This document shows, one piece after another, positions 1-10,876 of a stretch of 64,000 nt of DNA; the stretch's first letter is position 1, and every line of letters begins with the position of its first letter. The stretch covers positions 422,051,776 to 422,115,775 of the forward strand of contig NC_090442.1 in the NCBI RefSeq assembly GCF_031143425.1, given 5' to 3'. The notes under the pieces were generated by a model that had not been told where the DNA came from, made no database searches, and saw only the letters and a list, made by a program, of their open reading frames with translations. Both the position numbers and the translations under genes were made by a program. This DNA comes from Pleurodeles waltl. Taxonomy: Eukaryota > Chordata > Amphibia > Caudata > Salamandridae.

Positions 1-2
1 TT

Positions 3-1718
3 GAGAACTATGTTGTGGCTTTAGATGGACAAAACTTCTCTGCACACAGGAAAAAGGCATTATTGTTAAGTACTATTGGCAAGGAAGCTCATCATATATT
101 TAAATATTTGCCGGAGATCTGCAATGATGATGGTCAACCGCTAGGAGATGTTTATGAGGAAGCAAAGCTACGGTTGGAGAAGAGGTTTGCTAAAGAGGAA
201 AAAATTGTAATGTTGCGGTATAAATTTTACACCAGACCACAGAAAAGAGAGTCATTGGAAGACTTTATTTCGAGTCTATGTGAATTATCTGTAAAGTGCA
301 AATTCGGGCAAATGACTGATGAGTTGATTTGTGATCAACTCATTGTGCAGTGCAGGAGCAAGAACACTCAGGAACGCTTGTGGGCAGCTAAGAATCCCTA
401 TCTCAAGGATGCCATGACTATTGCAAAAATAGTTGAAGAATCAGAAATTTGTATGCGAGAGATTAACAAGAAAGGGAGTAGTAGCCCAGGAAGTGAAGAA
501 GAAGTTGCAGTAGTGATGAAGAAATCAAATTCTTCTAAACAGTGTGGTGCTACATCAAGTAAACAAGGGATCAAGAGCCCTGTTTTGTCTAAGTTGAAAT
601 TGTGTGCAAGATGTGGGAGTTCAGCTCATACTAATGATGCTAAATGGTGCTTCGCTGTGAATAAAGAGTGCAGGAAATGTGGTCGCAAGGGTCACTTTGC
701 TCGGATGTGCAAGGATGCCTTCAATTCAAGAGTTGCGGTGGCGGATTTTGCAGAAGAAACCGGTGTTGGTGACTGCATCTTAGTTGTCCAGGCTCCTGTT
801 TCAGGAAGTGGAAGGGAGAACAGGCCTAAAGGATTGTTTACTATTGCTGATAAGGAAGTGGAACTGATGGTGGATTCGGGATCACTATATACTATCGTAC
901 CTAAGTCACTGTGGATCGAGTTATGGCATAAAGTTCCCTTGCTACCTAAAGATATCAATCCCACTGGATATCAAGGGGTAGACATTGATGTGTTAGGGTA
1001 TTTTATTTCTCAGATAGAGTTTTGCAATCGTTGCGTTGAAGGGAAAATCTATGTGGCTAAGTCTGGACCACCTACTTTAGGGTGGGGGCATCAATTTGAT
1101 TTGCATATTATCATTGATCCCCATTCTGACAGCAAGATTCTAATGGTTGGAGACGAGAGTCTGGAGAAAATTCTTGAAGACGCTAAAGTTGTCTTTGATG
1201 AGAAGCTGGGAGAACTAAAAAGCTATGTTCATAAAATTGTACTTAAAAAAAATGCAGTTCCCATGAAACACAAAGTGAGGAGGGTGCCTCTGGTGGTTAG
1301 GGATGAAGTAAAAAAATTTTTGCAGGATATGATGGACCAAGGTATTATTGAACCGGATGAGGCCTCTCCATGGGTGTCACCAGTTGTCATCACAAAAAAA
1401 AAGGATGGCAAGCTCCGTTTTTGTGTGGATTTGAGTAGCCTAAATCAATTTGTCGTCACAGACTCATTTCCTCTTCCTAACATAAATGAACTCTTGTCTC
1501 TACTCAAGGGTGGGAAGTACTTTTCAAAGCTGGATATGAGGAGTGCATATCACCAGATCGAGTTACATGACGAGTCTAGAGCACTCACTGCTTTTATTAC
1601 AATGGAGGGTACATTCCAATTCACTCGCATGCCCTTTGGGTTGTCCTCTGCAGCGAGTGTGTTTCAAAGGATCATGTCAAATTTGTTTTCTGGAATGCAA
1701 AATGTAACGTACTTTTAG
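3..1718 (+). pseudogene. Gypsy gag-protease-RT polyprotein fragment, broken at the RT active site
   Basis: The frame is open to the left edge, so this is the C-terminal part of gag fused to pol; the first in-window ATG is not a genuine start. About residues 195-235 hold two Cys/His clusters, the second a classic CX2CX4HX4C zinc knuckle (CRKCGRKGHFARMC). An aspartic protease follows, with its catalytic DSG near residue 287. RT starts near residue 420 and contains KKDGKLRFCVDLSSLN, KLDMRSAYHQIEL (first catalytic Asp) and MPFGLSSAASVFQR. The frame then ends with a TAG at 1716-1718, immediately before the DD of the active site. The protein would have packaged, processed and copied the element's RNA in cytoplasmic particles. 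As it stands it cannot make a functional RT without stop readthrough. Confidence 0.9.
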
Positions 1719-2830
1719 GATGACATATTGATTTTTGGTCAGACAGTTAAAGAACATAACTCTGTTCTTAAGTCAGTCTTGAACAATGGATTGTGCGAAT
1801 GATTGTAGAGGGGAAAAGGAGAGACAGTACCGTTGGCCTGTCGTTGAGACCTTATCTAAAAGTATTGGATGAGTTGTCCGTGGTAGACCTGAACCTAATT
1901 ATGATAAATGACAAATTTATTCCTCCAGAGGGCTTATGGATTTTTTTTTTTGTTTTGGCACATGAAGGTCACCTTGGCCAAACCTTGACCAAGAAGAGAG
2001 TTAGAGAGTACTTTTGGTGGCCAGGTATGGACGACATGATTGCTAAATGGGTCATAGATTGTACAACCTGTAAAGAGAGTGAAAAAAGGTTGAAAGTTGG
2101 TTTACAAGGAGTTCCGGGACATATTGAAGATCCTGGTCTACCCTGGAGTACAGTGTGTTTGGACTTTATAGGTCCTTTGCAAGGCATGGAGGATTTGTAC
2201 AGGAATGCTGTCGTCATGGTGGATGTAAACTCGAGATGCGTAGTGGTAAGGTTTATGCAGGAAATTATCACTAAAAGTACCATAGGAGTGTTGAAGGAAG
2301 TATTCATGGAAGAAGGGTTTCCTAGGGTTCTTATAACTGATAATGGTACCCAGCTAACCTCACGTGAAATGAGGAAATTCTTGGAGTGCTGTGGGATTAC
2401 TCACAGGCGCACAGCCCTTTACAATCCACAAGCCAATGGAATGGTCGAGAGAATGAATTGATTAGTGAAGGGTACCATGTTAATGGGTATTCAGAGTGGG
2501 AAAGAGGGCAAAAGATTGGTGGAAGAGATGGTTGGGCTCATTGTACCACTGTGAATAGAGCTACGGGGATTTCTCCGTTTGAGAGGATGAGAGGCAGGAA
2601 GCCAGGGTCCAAGCTCATATCGGCATGGTTGACGAGTGGTGCTGTGTGGTGCTGTGTGTGATTCGAGTGGAGTGAGTAAACCTGGGAGGGAGAAAGACAT
2701 AACGGAGGGTGATTGGGTTAAGATCAGGCATGGTAGAGTTGTCCGTGGGCTTTCAAAATTGTGGGGTCCTTTTAGAGTTAAGAAGGTTGGTGTGAGTCTT
2801 GTGGAGTTGGAGAAAGTGGAATAAGAGGAA
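1719..2830 (+). pseudogene. Gypsy integrase remnant with upstream RNase H deletion and frameshifts
   Basis: The RT frame resumes after the stop as DDILIFG and runs about 25 codons. It then jumps directly to sequence just upstream of integrase, so the RT connection and RNase H region (several hundred codons in relatives) is absent. From 1793 to 2461 one frame carries the HHCC zinc domain (AHEGH near 1958-1972, then CTTC), the integrase core with CLDFIGPL (first D), ITDNGTQLTS (second D) and GMVERMN (the E), and then a stop. The C-terminal part continues in other frames: SPFERMRGRKPGSK near 2565-2610 and GDWVKIRHGR near 2710. Integrase would insert the element's cDNA into chromosomes. The D, D, E residues remain, but the protein is split by at least two frame breaks. 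Confidence 0.85.
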
Positions 2831-3119
2831 TGTGGCTCTCTACCGAAGGAAGGAGGAAGGGGGGAGTGTTAGGGTTGACTCTGATTTAGAGAGGTGCAAC
2901 AGCAACAGTTTTATGATGATGAGTGATGATGATTTAGTTTCTAAGTCAGATGGAAAGGGAAGGGCAGAGCATCAGTTGCTTGTTCCGGGAGTCAGATGTT
3001 CGGAATTGCAGAACGTGAGTTCGGAGTTTGTTTCTCATGAAGGCGTTTCAAATTGTGGTCGCAGTCAGAGGACACGTAGACCACCATGTTATCTGCAAGA
3101 CTATGTACAATTTACATAA
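2799..3119 (+). pseudogene. C-terminal tail of gypsy pol
   Basis: A 106-codon open frame overlaps the end of the integrase remnant in another frame and stops at 3119. It begins within the integrase C-terminal region (VALYRRKEEGGS) and ends with RRTRRPPCYLQDYVQF, a short basic-proline-tyrosine ending typical of gypsy pol C-termini. The middle is acidic and serine-rich with no domain I recognise. Given its position just before the 3' non-coding region and LTR, it is probably the end of the polyprotein, now out of frame with the rest. Confidence 0.6.
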
Positions 3120-3373
3120 ATAGTTTTAATTCTGTTGGGTTGCATTTCCCAGGAAGATTGCATTTTTTTCTATTGGTTCTTGTAGTTACAGTTCTCCATT
3201 GTTACATTTAGTCATATGTTCATGTAGTTCTCTGGGCTTAGCCTTTATTCATCTTTATAAAAATTATATCTCTTTCTGCTTTAGTATATTTCTGTTACAT
3301 TTGTATTTTTACCCATGTGTGTCATCAGCAGACTTAGCCATGTTTTTATTTGTGAAATGTGAAAGGAGGAGGA

Positions 3374-3570
3374 TGTGTAATATTCTCTGTTCCAAACGCA
3401 GAGAATTGAATGTCGAGCGACGTTCCGACCGAGTCAGTTGGTGTTGGCTGGCTCGGGAGGAAGTCGCGTTGTTTCGTTTCACCAATAAATCCTTCATAAA
3501 TCGTTATCCAGACTCCGTGTATGTGGCTTCGTTACCACAGCTCTCTGCTACTTGACATACTGCTTCAACA
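3374..3570 (+). repeat. 3' LTR of the gypsy element
   Basis: A purine-rich tract (gaaaggaggagga, 3361-3373) precedes TGTGTAATATTC. The sequence then runs ~197 bp to TGCTTCAACA at 3570, giving TG...CA ends. An AATAAA lies at 3484-3489. A short LTR preceded by a polypurine tract is the expected 3' end of a Ty3/gypsy element. The start could be 3374 or 3376. The partner 5' LTR is outside the window, so the boundaries cannot be confirmed by comparison. Confidence 0.65.
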
Positions 3571-4554
3571 GTCTGCAGTTTGTATTTTTTGCGGTTTTAT
3601 ATAGCGCGAACTTGACCCAAAGGTATTGGAGCGCTTTACATGATCTTTAACACTAAAGAAGAAAAAGAGCCTCAATTCAGTCCCATGTCAGCCTCTATTA
3701 AAACAACCAACACACTAAATTGCATGGTGACCTGTTGGGAACATTCAGTAATTTCCAAAAGCCCTTCAAAGAATCTGTCTCCCTACAATTTGTCCTTCCT
3801 ATCCTATTCTAACTCATGATCATTCCAAGATTTGGAGGAGGTGTGCTCACTCACGAAATGCAACATGCTTTATTATCGACCACCTCATCCCACTTTGGTA
3901 AGATGATACTACCAGGACGGACTCAACCTCAGGTTGGACTGCCTTGAAGGAGTTCTTAGAAATAATTTTCCTCTGGAACAATCTCTAGAGTCCAGTTAGT
4001 ACTGTTAAACACCTCTAAGGGTAAACCACAAAGAACCCTTTAGGTGGTATCCTAAAGGTCAGATAAAAATGATATAAAGCATAGTCAGAGCAGGTCAGTG
4101 GGTACCTTGGCCCTTACGTACCTCTGAAGTGCCAACATGTTTCTGCCCTTGTTCAGCCTATCTAGGTCTCGGGCATTCATCAGGACTTCTAAATGGGACC
4201 TTCTACTAAGTTAGACTAAAGGTATCCTAGTATATAGAGGGGTATTACGTCTTTTCTAGCAGTCACAAGGTTATTTTACCAAGTGGCTAAGAGGACAGTG
4301 CCTCACGGTCTGTTCAGGGTGGGTGTCTCTTATAGTCACACTTTCGGCAAAGAGAAGCATGTGTATTGCTCCTATCGAACAGCCGTCTGTATAAGAGATG
4401 CCCACCACGAAAAGACCATGACATAATCAGTGTTCCCTTCAAAATGTTCTAGCTCTGGTGCTGGCTGCTGTGAAGGGATGGAGGCTTCCAAAGCATGTTA
4501 GAATGTATGTTTTTCTCAGTTCAGCTTTACAATAAATTATATACTCGCTATAAC
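3571..4554. other. Spacer with no gene; LINE-tail-like segment at its left end
   Basis: Positions ~3588-3640 (ttttatatagcgcgaac ... gagcgctttacatg) have the same layout as the 3' tails of the CR1-type LINE pieces at 4680 and 56265: a tttata-agcgc word, a short spacer and a gcgct word. This may be another tail. I recognise nothing in the remainder (3641-4554). Confidence 0.35.
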
Positions 4555-4985
4555 CCTCACAATTGGGATGGTTAAATCACCAGAGGATGTGGCCTAAAGG
4601 TCACAACTGTCGACTTTGGATCTTGGTAATCAGGTTCGAATCTCAGGATCAGCTCAACATCAATCAATCACTCAATCAATCAGTATTTGTAAAGCACAGC
4701 TACTCATTCGTGAGGGTCTCAAGGTGCTGTGGGGGGGATGGAAGAGGCCTCATCCGCGGAGCCACGTCTTGAGGTTCTTCCTGAAGATGGTAAGTGACGG
4801 GCTTTGTCTGAGGTGCAGGGGGAGGTTGTTCCAGTACATCCTGTGATTCTGGGAAAATCACTTAATCTCCCAGTGCCTAAAAAAGTGCACGTGTTTTTGT
4901 CTAATGTTCATGTAATGCTCATGTAAAGCATTTCGCCACCTTCGTTCAAGTTCGAGCTATATAAAACTATAAGCAAAAAAGAACA
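4555..4985 (+). mobile_element. tRNA-derived SINE, interrupted by a LINE fragment
   Basis: A box A-like TGGCCTAAAGG (4590-4600) and a perfect box B GGTTCGAATC (4633-4642) are spaced as in a tRNA-type RNA polymerase III promoter. The body continues after an interruption with tctgggaaaatcacttaatctcccagtgcct (from 4848), a segment common in vertebrate tRNA SINEs. It ends near 4980 with a ...gagctatataaaactataagc tail. SINEs are non-coding retroposons mobilised by a partner LINE. A functional tRNA is excluded because no cloverleaf acceptor stem closes around the boxes. Confidence 0.7.
4650..4847 (-). mobile_element. CR1-type LINE 3' end fragment inserted in the SINE
   Basis: This segment starts with the microsatellite caatcaatcactcaatcaat. 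It continues as a diverged match to the 3' end of the minus-strand LINE at 56250-57150: a tttata/tttgtaaagcgcagct word, cgtgagggt, then sequence ending at cctgtg. On the minus strand the short (TTGA)n run is the 3' tail, as in CR1/L2-like LINEs. Only ~190 bp remain, a typical 5'-truncated insertion. It splits the tRNA SINE between its box B part and its body. Confidence 0.65.
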
Positions 4986-5229
4986 TGTTTGCTCAGTGTT
5001 TTCCAGTGTAATTATAAAAGAATTTACACCGGTAACATCTGGTGTCTAACCCGCTCCTCCGATCTAGGAATAATTTCTAAGAAAAGCTAACATTAGTGGG
5101 CACCAGAAGTTGAAGAAGACACATACTCAAATTCCTAAACTGTGATTATTTAATCCAGCGTGCACAAGGCGTGTTATTTTTTCACAAGGGTGTATCAATT
5201 GGAGCAGGCAGCTGCTGATCTCTATCTGA
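4986..5229. other. Short spacer, nothing recognised
   Basis: AT-rich sequence between the SINE and the minisatellite. No motif or open frame of note. Confidence 0.5.
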
Positions 5230-5368
5230 TGGTTTGTACTAAATGTAAGTGTGTACTGAGTGTGAATGTTCAGTGTGCAGTGTGTCCATGTTTATTCTGG
5301 GTACGTCCACTATGTATGTGTGTGTACTGTGTGGATGTTCAGTTTGGAGATAGTTCATGTTTCTCCCA

Positions 5369-5404
<36 letters not shown>

Positions 5405-5875
5405 TGTACTAAGTGTAAGTAGGTACTGAGTGTCGATGTTTGGTGTGCAATGTGTTCATGTTTATTCCAAGTGTGTGTCTACTAAGTGTAAGAGTGTACT
5501 GAGCGTGAATGTTCGGTGTGTTCATGTTTATTCCGTGTGAGTGTGTGTGTGTGCTAAATGTATACTAAGTGTGGATGTTCAGTGTGCAGTGAGTTCATGT
5601 TTATTCAAATGGTTGTACTATGTATGTGTGTGTAGTGAGTGTGGATGTTCAGTGTGTCGTGGGTTCATGTTTATTCCAATTGTTGTACTATGTATATGTG
5701 TGTGGATGTTCAATGTGCAGTGTGTTCATGTTTATTGCAATGGTTTTACTATATATGAATGTATGTATGTGTAATGAATGTGGATTTTCAGTTCAGTGTG
5801 CTTATTTTTATTCCAATGGTTTGTTCTGTGTATGTGTCTACTGAGTGTGGATGTTCAGTGTGCGGTGTGAGAGGA
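5230..5875 (+). repeat. TG-rich minisatellite, about nine degenerate units
   Basis: The words gatgttcagtgtgcagtg and gttcatgtttattcc recur about every 60-90 bp, separated by TGTG-rich linkers such as ctatgtatgtgtgtgta. A pure (TG)n tract lies near 5371-5402. Units differ from each other by many substitutions, so the array is old. Open frames over it encode Cys/Val-rich strings that are a by-product of the repeat. Confidence 0.85.
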
Positions 5876-6520
5876 AAATCAATGAAAGGTCCCCTTTGTG
5901 CTTGTTCCCTATTTCTTTTCGGCCGCTTAATGAAACTGCCCTAGGGTTTTTGGGGGACTTTCACCCACTAGGGTTACAAGTTGCATGCTTCATCCTAGGG
6001 CCCTTGTCTAGATACCTACTGCACCTGGACTGGCTCAAACTTGAGACTCAAGTGAGCACTTTCATATTTTTAGATGTGCTAATGTTAAAATCGTCAAATG
6101 TGTTCAGATATTTGTTTTCAAGGACGCCTTAGCAATGTTAAAAACACGGGGGGACATTTGGCGAGGGGGTTAGTATCCATAGTGTTCCTGAGTCAACATG
6201 TTTGAGCAAACACACTACTACCTCAATGGGTTACTTGGCTTCCATCAAGATCTATAAGGCATCGTGCCCAAACTCCTTTATTTAAATCCTATCTCACCAT
6301 TTGTGGGTATGCAAATTGTGAGTTTTTCATACAAACATTCAAGCAAACCTATATTGTTTATTTTTGTTAAGTTTCCAAGGCAGAAGTTTCTAAGTTTAAT
6401 TAGGATGGTGTAATTCACTGCTCCATGGGAATACAGAGGCGGGTGGACCTTGTTGTCACACTTTCATCAAAGGTCTTCGTCCGGCCTGAAACCTCCTCAG
6501 TTCCTCCTTTCCCCGCATCT
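5876..6520. other. Unidentified ~645-bp sequence interrupting the minisatellite
   Basis: The array stops in mid-unit at ~5875 (gttcagtgtgcggtgtga) and resumes at ~6521 (gcagagtgttcatgttt). The sequence between therefore behaves as an insertion. I see no TIR, LTR ends or coding region that identifies it. Confidence 0.45.
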
Positions 6521-6605
6521 GCAGAGTGTTCATGTTTTTCCCGATGGTTTGTACAGTGTAGGTGTGTAGTGTGATCATGTTTACTCCAAGTGTGTGTGTG
6601 CACAC
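6521..6605 (+). repeat. Resumed end of the TG-rich minisatellite
   Basis: gagtgttcatgttt, gatggtttgtacagtgta and gatcatgtttactcc repeat the unit words of the 5230-5875 array and end in gtgtgtgtgcacact. Confidence 0.7.
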
Positions 6606-6660
6606 TGAGGGGCAGATTTAAGAAAAGTGGTGCTGCACTTACTCTACGCCCCTGACAGGT
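6606..6660 (+). mobile_element. MITE-A terminal fragment
   Basis: gaggggcagatttaagaaaa followed by gtggtgctgcac matches the left end of the MITE-A copies at 16457, 17300 and 27837. The match is lost after ~55 bp, so only the end remains. Confidence 0.55.
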
Positions 6661-7350
6661 AATGAAGAAAAATTTATATTTGCATTTCTGATCCTTCAGC
6701 AGCATCCTTGGAAGTCCCATACCTGACAGTCGCAATAAATGTCAGTGTGCGGTTATTTCTTTTCAGTCTCCCACTTTTCTCTTCTAAAATGTTGGCATGC
6801 TGAATATATGAAGAAGGAGTTCCTGGGCTTCTTTAGTCTTTCTGGAATGTCAGTGGTTGAAACCATCCAGGGAGTGAGGCAGCCAGAGGGTGCCATTCTC
6901 ACTGTAGGCATGCGGTGGGGGGAGGGGGGCATTCTCCGTAAATGCAAGGGACACCATTGACTTAAAGTTAGGAGTGTGAATGTACTAACTCTGCATGAAG
7001 AAGGGAACAAGGGTGTAGTCGGAACTCAATTATTCAATTTTCCACTATCAGCAGCAAAGGTACAAACACAAACCGTGTGCTCCAAGTCGGTACACTTCGT
7101 TCCGACACTTGTTTAATTCTGGCTTGACAATACAACTCTTTTATTTGTCAATGGTTGCTGCAGTATCCTGTCTATCGCGGTAGCCGCCCGCCAAGGTTGG
7201 AATCACCCCCTATGTCTCCTTCTAATGTATCACAGTGAGCCATGAAAGACATGTGGCTCCTACACTTTGTAACCCTCACTGTCTTGTGTAAAATATCTAG
7301 TACATTGATTTACACACATCATTTATTGTCAATGTATAATGTGTACTTGT
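6661..7350. other. Spacer, nothing recognised
   Basis: No family, tandem repeat or credible coding region identified. A G-rich stretch (gcggtggggggaggggggc) lies near 6911-6929. Confidence 0.5.
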
Positions 7351-10300
7351 TGCAGGAGGCTGGCTCAGTATATGGTGTGCACCTATAGGTGAGGCACGCT
7401 GTACTGAGTCCAGGCAACCCTTAGTGATAGTGTAGGAGGTTCTAGATAACCAGAGCTCTCAGAGTAGTAGCTTTGGAGAGCAGCTAAGGCTTATCCAGGA
7501 AGATGTAAAGCAGTTGCAAATAGCACACATCAGTCAGCGATATACACACAGGAAAGAACCACACCAGTGCTAGAAAAATATTTTATATTTATTGCAACAA
7601 ACACACAAGAACTACCTTTGTTATATCTCCTAACCGTGGATATGCTCATACAAAAATATACTTAGAAAAAGGTATGTACAGGCATATAATAACATGGGCC
7701 CCTATTGGGGGGGGGGGCAAACCATATGCTAAGTAAATGGAATGCGAGAATCGCTCCCAATGGAAACTCCCACCCAAGGACCTTTAGGACTGGGGAAGCA
7801 CAAGAACACTTAAGGTAAGTAGACAGGATTCCCCAGGTGACTTGTAACCCTGGGTCAGTGTCCATAGGATAACACGGGAAAGTCGCAGTTGGAGTTTTCA
7901 AGTTCTAGGACCCTTCTAGGACCCTTCCCAGAGGACCAAGAGGAAACCCGTCAGGACAAGGGAGGTTGGATAGTATCCCCACCCATGTATACCCAGAACA
8001 GTGGAGTACCTACATTAGGGAGCCCAGGGGCACAGGGTTGAAGCTGTGTCAGAACCTCCCATTGAAGCCAATGGAGACCTCGGTTGCCCAGCTGCTGTTG
8101 TGACCAGGTTGGTGGATTCCAGGTGTTGAATCCTGAAGAAGTGGACCTAAGGAAAGGGGAGACAGAGTCCAGACCATCCAGAGATGCCCAGGCAGTGCAG
8201 GAGGGCAATGCCCACCCTTCCAGAAAATGCTTTCCTGTTAGACGGTGGATGAAAGAGTGTAGCTGTGGAGTCCAGGTGATGCAGGATGACCCCTGGAGTC
8301 ATCTATGAGCTGTCCCACACTGGTCATTGAATTGCAGAGGGGGGTCAGTGGTGAGTGGGACCACCAACAAGCCTTGACAAATGCAGGGAAACATTGCACA
8401 AAGTTTGCGGGATTTGTGGGGACCAGCAAGGGCCAGGTGACTCAACCTTTGCAGGTAGGTCAGAGCCACCCCTCAGCAAGCAGGAGATCCAACAGGAACT
8501 GATGGAGCCCCCAGCAGGGCCCTCTGGCAGCAGTAATAGGGTTTCACAGGGAGGCTTCAACAACACAGCAAACAGGGATGTCCTTGTTGCAGAAGTTGCA
8601 GAGAGGATGTCGTTCTTTGGAGCTGGAGAGTGCTGGAGGCTGAGGCATTCTTGGAGCTAGGAAGTCTTCAGACTAAAAAACCAACAAGCTTTGGCAACGA
8701 CAAACAGACGCAGTGCACAGGGGTTCCAGCCAAGCAGCTCCAGCGAGGGACCACAGAATTCTCAGTTGCAAGGAAAACAGGTCAGACCTCTGGAGAGCCA
8801 CAGAACCATCACCTGTGTTGTGGTCTGGAGAGACACAGAACCACCACCTGTGTTCTAGAGCTTTGAAGAGTCCGTAGGACAGCAGGATCAACAAACTGAT
8901 CATCATTGTTGAGGTGCCTGCAGGTGCAGGGGGGTGACTCTTTCACTCCAAGGGAGATTCCTTCTTGCTCTCCTAAGTGCAGGCAGATTCCCTGTGATTC
9001 TGGAAGATGCATGGTCATGGGGGTTGCAAATGTCTTGCAGAACCTGGGAACAAAGCTGCAGTAGGAGTCCTTCTGCTGGTTACAGTCTCGCTCTTAGTTC
9101 CAGTGAAGAACAGCAGTGGTTCCGGTGTCCACGTTAAAGAAGTGTCTTGCAGAGGAATTCTTGAAGCCTTGCAGACAAATCTAGGGTCCCACCCTCAGGG
9201 GAGCCCTTAAGTAACCCAGGAACGGGGTTGGACACTAACTGCAGTGACCCACCTATTGGGGGGTGGAGGGGACGTTATCCAGCTGGACTAACCAGTAATA
9301 TGCTCCCAGAGGCCTCTGCTCACCTTGTTTCCAAGATGGCAGAATCAGGTGCCCACCTGGCAGAGCTGTGTGCATTTCCCTAGGGGAGGAGCTGGAGACT
9401 GGAGTGTTCACTCCCCTGTCCTTTGTGTGGTTTTGCACCAGAGTGGGGGCCGAAGGCTCCTGCACTGGAGTAAACTTGTTTATGCAAGAAGGGCACCAAA
9501 TGTGCCATTCAGAGCAGTCTGGTGGCACTCACAGGCACCCCCAGCCCAGTGACACCTATTTCTAAAGAAGAGGTGGTCACACCTCTCCTCTACAGGAAAT
9601 TATTTGTTCTGCCTTCCATGGCAGAGTTAAGCTCGGTAGCAGGAGGGCAGAACAGTGTCTGGGGTATGCAGTAGCACAGGCTGGCATGCAGACCCTGCAA
9701 TGCTAGGTGATACTGAAATAAATCCTACTTCAGAACAAAAAGGTTCCTAACATGAGGAATCCTAATGATACATCAAAGTAATGATGCAAAGGAGAAAGGC
9801 AAGACAAGAAAACTGGAAAAAAGAACAAAAAAAAAATCAGCAAAGATAGTCACAGAGTAGAAAAGCAACAACCATAAAAAAAGAGAGCAAGAAAAAATAA
9901 ACAGACAGCCAACAAACATCAATCCCAAAGACATCAACCAATATTATATACACTAACATATTTTATTTCAAAATACAATTATATAAATATACAGTGTAGT
10001 CCCTGCAGTGCTATACAGGAGGATATAGGGGATCCCCCAGAGAACCCCCAGAGTATGTTGTATCATACAACTAGCACTGAAATCAGTGTAGTTGCATGAT
10101 TCCAACATGTTTGATATCAAACATGCCTAGGTTTGTTGAAGTCATTATGTAGTTGGACATATTGTGTTGACCAGTGTCCACTACATACCTTAAGATGGCC
10201 TACCCACATTTACAAGGCCCAGATGGAGTCTGAGATTTGTAGGGACACCACTGCTAATGCAGGGGTGCCCTCACACTGAGGTCTGTGCACCCTGCCCTTG

Positions 10301-10716
10301 GGCTGAAATGCCTATCTAAGGGGTAACTTATAGGGTCAGAGTGCAGTGAACATGATATAAGGCAAACTTTATATCTGGGGTGAAAGGTGTATACACCATT
10401 TCACAGAGGCTGCAATGGCAGGCCTGTAGTCACAGTTTGCATGGGCTCCCATGAGTGACACAATACATGCTGCAGCCCATGGAGGACCCCTGGTGTATCA
10501 ATGCCCTGGGTACCTAATTCATATACTAGAGATTTACATGGGTACACCAGTATGCCAATTGTGGGGTGTAAACGTTACTTACCAACTCAATTTAGGGGAG
10601 GAACCACTGAGAGAGGGGGTTCTGGTTAGCAGGATCCCAGTGTACTACATTCTAAACACACTGACACCAGGCAAAAAACAGGGGTAACTATGTCAGAAAG
10701 GTGTTACCTTCCTACA
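7351..10716. repeat. Probable very long solo LTR (~3.4 kb)
   Basis: The unit begins TGCAGGAGGC and ends CCTTCCTACA. These are near-perfect inverted complements with TG...CA ends, as in LTRs. The interior lacks gag, pol or any credible frame but has LTR-like features, including a TTTTATATTTATTG segment near 7580. The size is extreme. I recall very long LTR-like repeats of this kind from newt genomes, but no search was done. The 5-bp flanks (cttgt, tgtgt) agree at only three positions, so a target-site duplication is not clear. An A-rich stretch at 9770-9960 may be a later insertion. Whether it is a solo LTR or part of a larger element extending further is unresolved. Confidence 0.55.
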
Positions 10717-10876
10717 TGTGTGATGTAAGTGGTGTGACACCCTGCATTGGGATGAATAGCACTATAAAAGAAATACAACAAAATAGTGGTATTTAAATTT
10801 TTATTTGTGTAACTACTGGGACAGATAAACACATCTGATGTTCTTACAATGCATGCATATCTCTAATATATAGGAA

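Larger units (their letters stand above)
1..3570 (+). mobile_element. Ty3/gypsy LTR retrotransposon, 3' portion, defective
   Basis: The coding order gag, protease, reverse transcriptase, integrase and then a short terminal repeat is that of Ty3/gypsy (Metaviridae-type) retrotransposons. The element runs off the left edge of the window, so the 5' LTR, primer binding site and start of gag are not visible. It is defective: a stop codon lies in the RT active-site motif, the region that should hold the end of RT and the RNase H is missing, and the integrase C-terminus is frameshifted. The gag and RT sequence resembles the vertebrate and invertebrate proteins often labelled K02A2.6-like; that comparison is from memory. 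No env-like frame is seen. Confidence 0.9.

Noticed and set aside
4590..4642. Possible tRNA gene (box A and box B)
   Set aside because: No cloverleaf with a closing acceptor stem. The downstream body and the second related locus show it is a SINE.
5160..5944. Cys/Val-rich frames over the TG-rich array
   Set aside because: A translation of the minisatellite in several phases, not a gene.
7346..10721. Target-site duplication for the 3.4-kb LTR-like unit
   Set aside because: The 5-bp flanks cttgt and tgtgt differ at two positions, which is not convincing.
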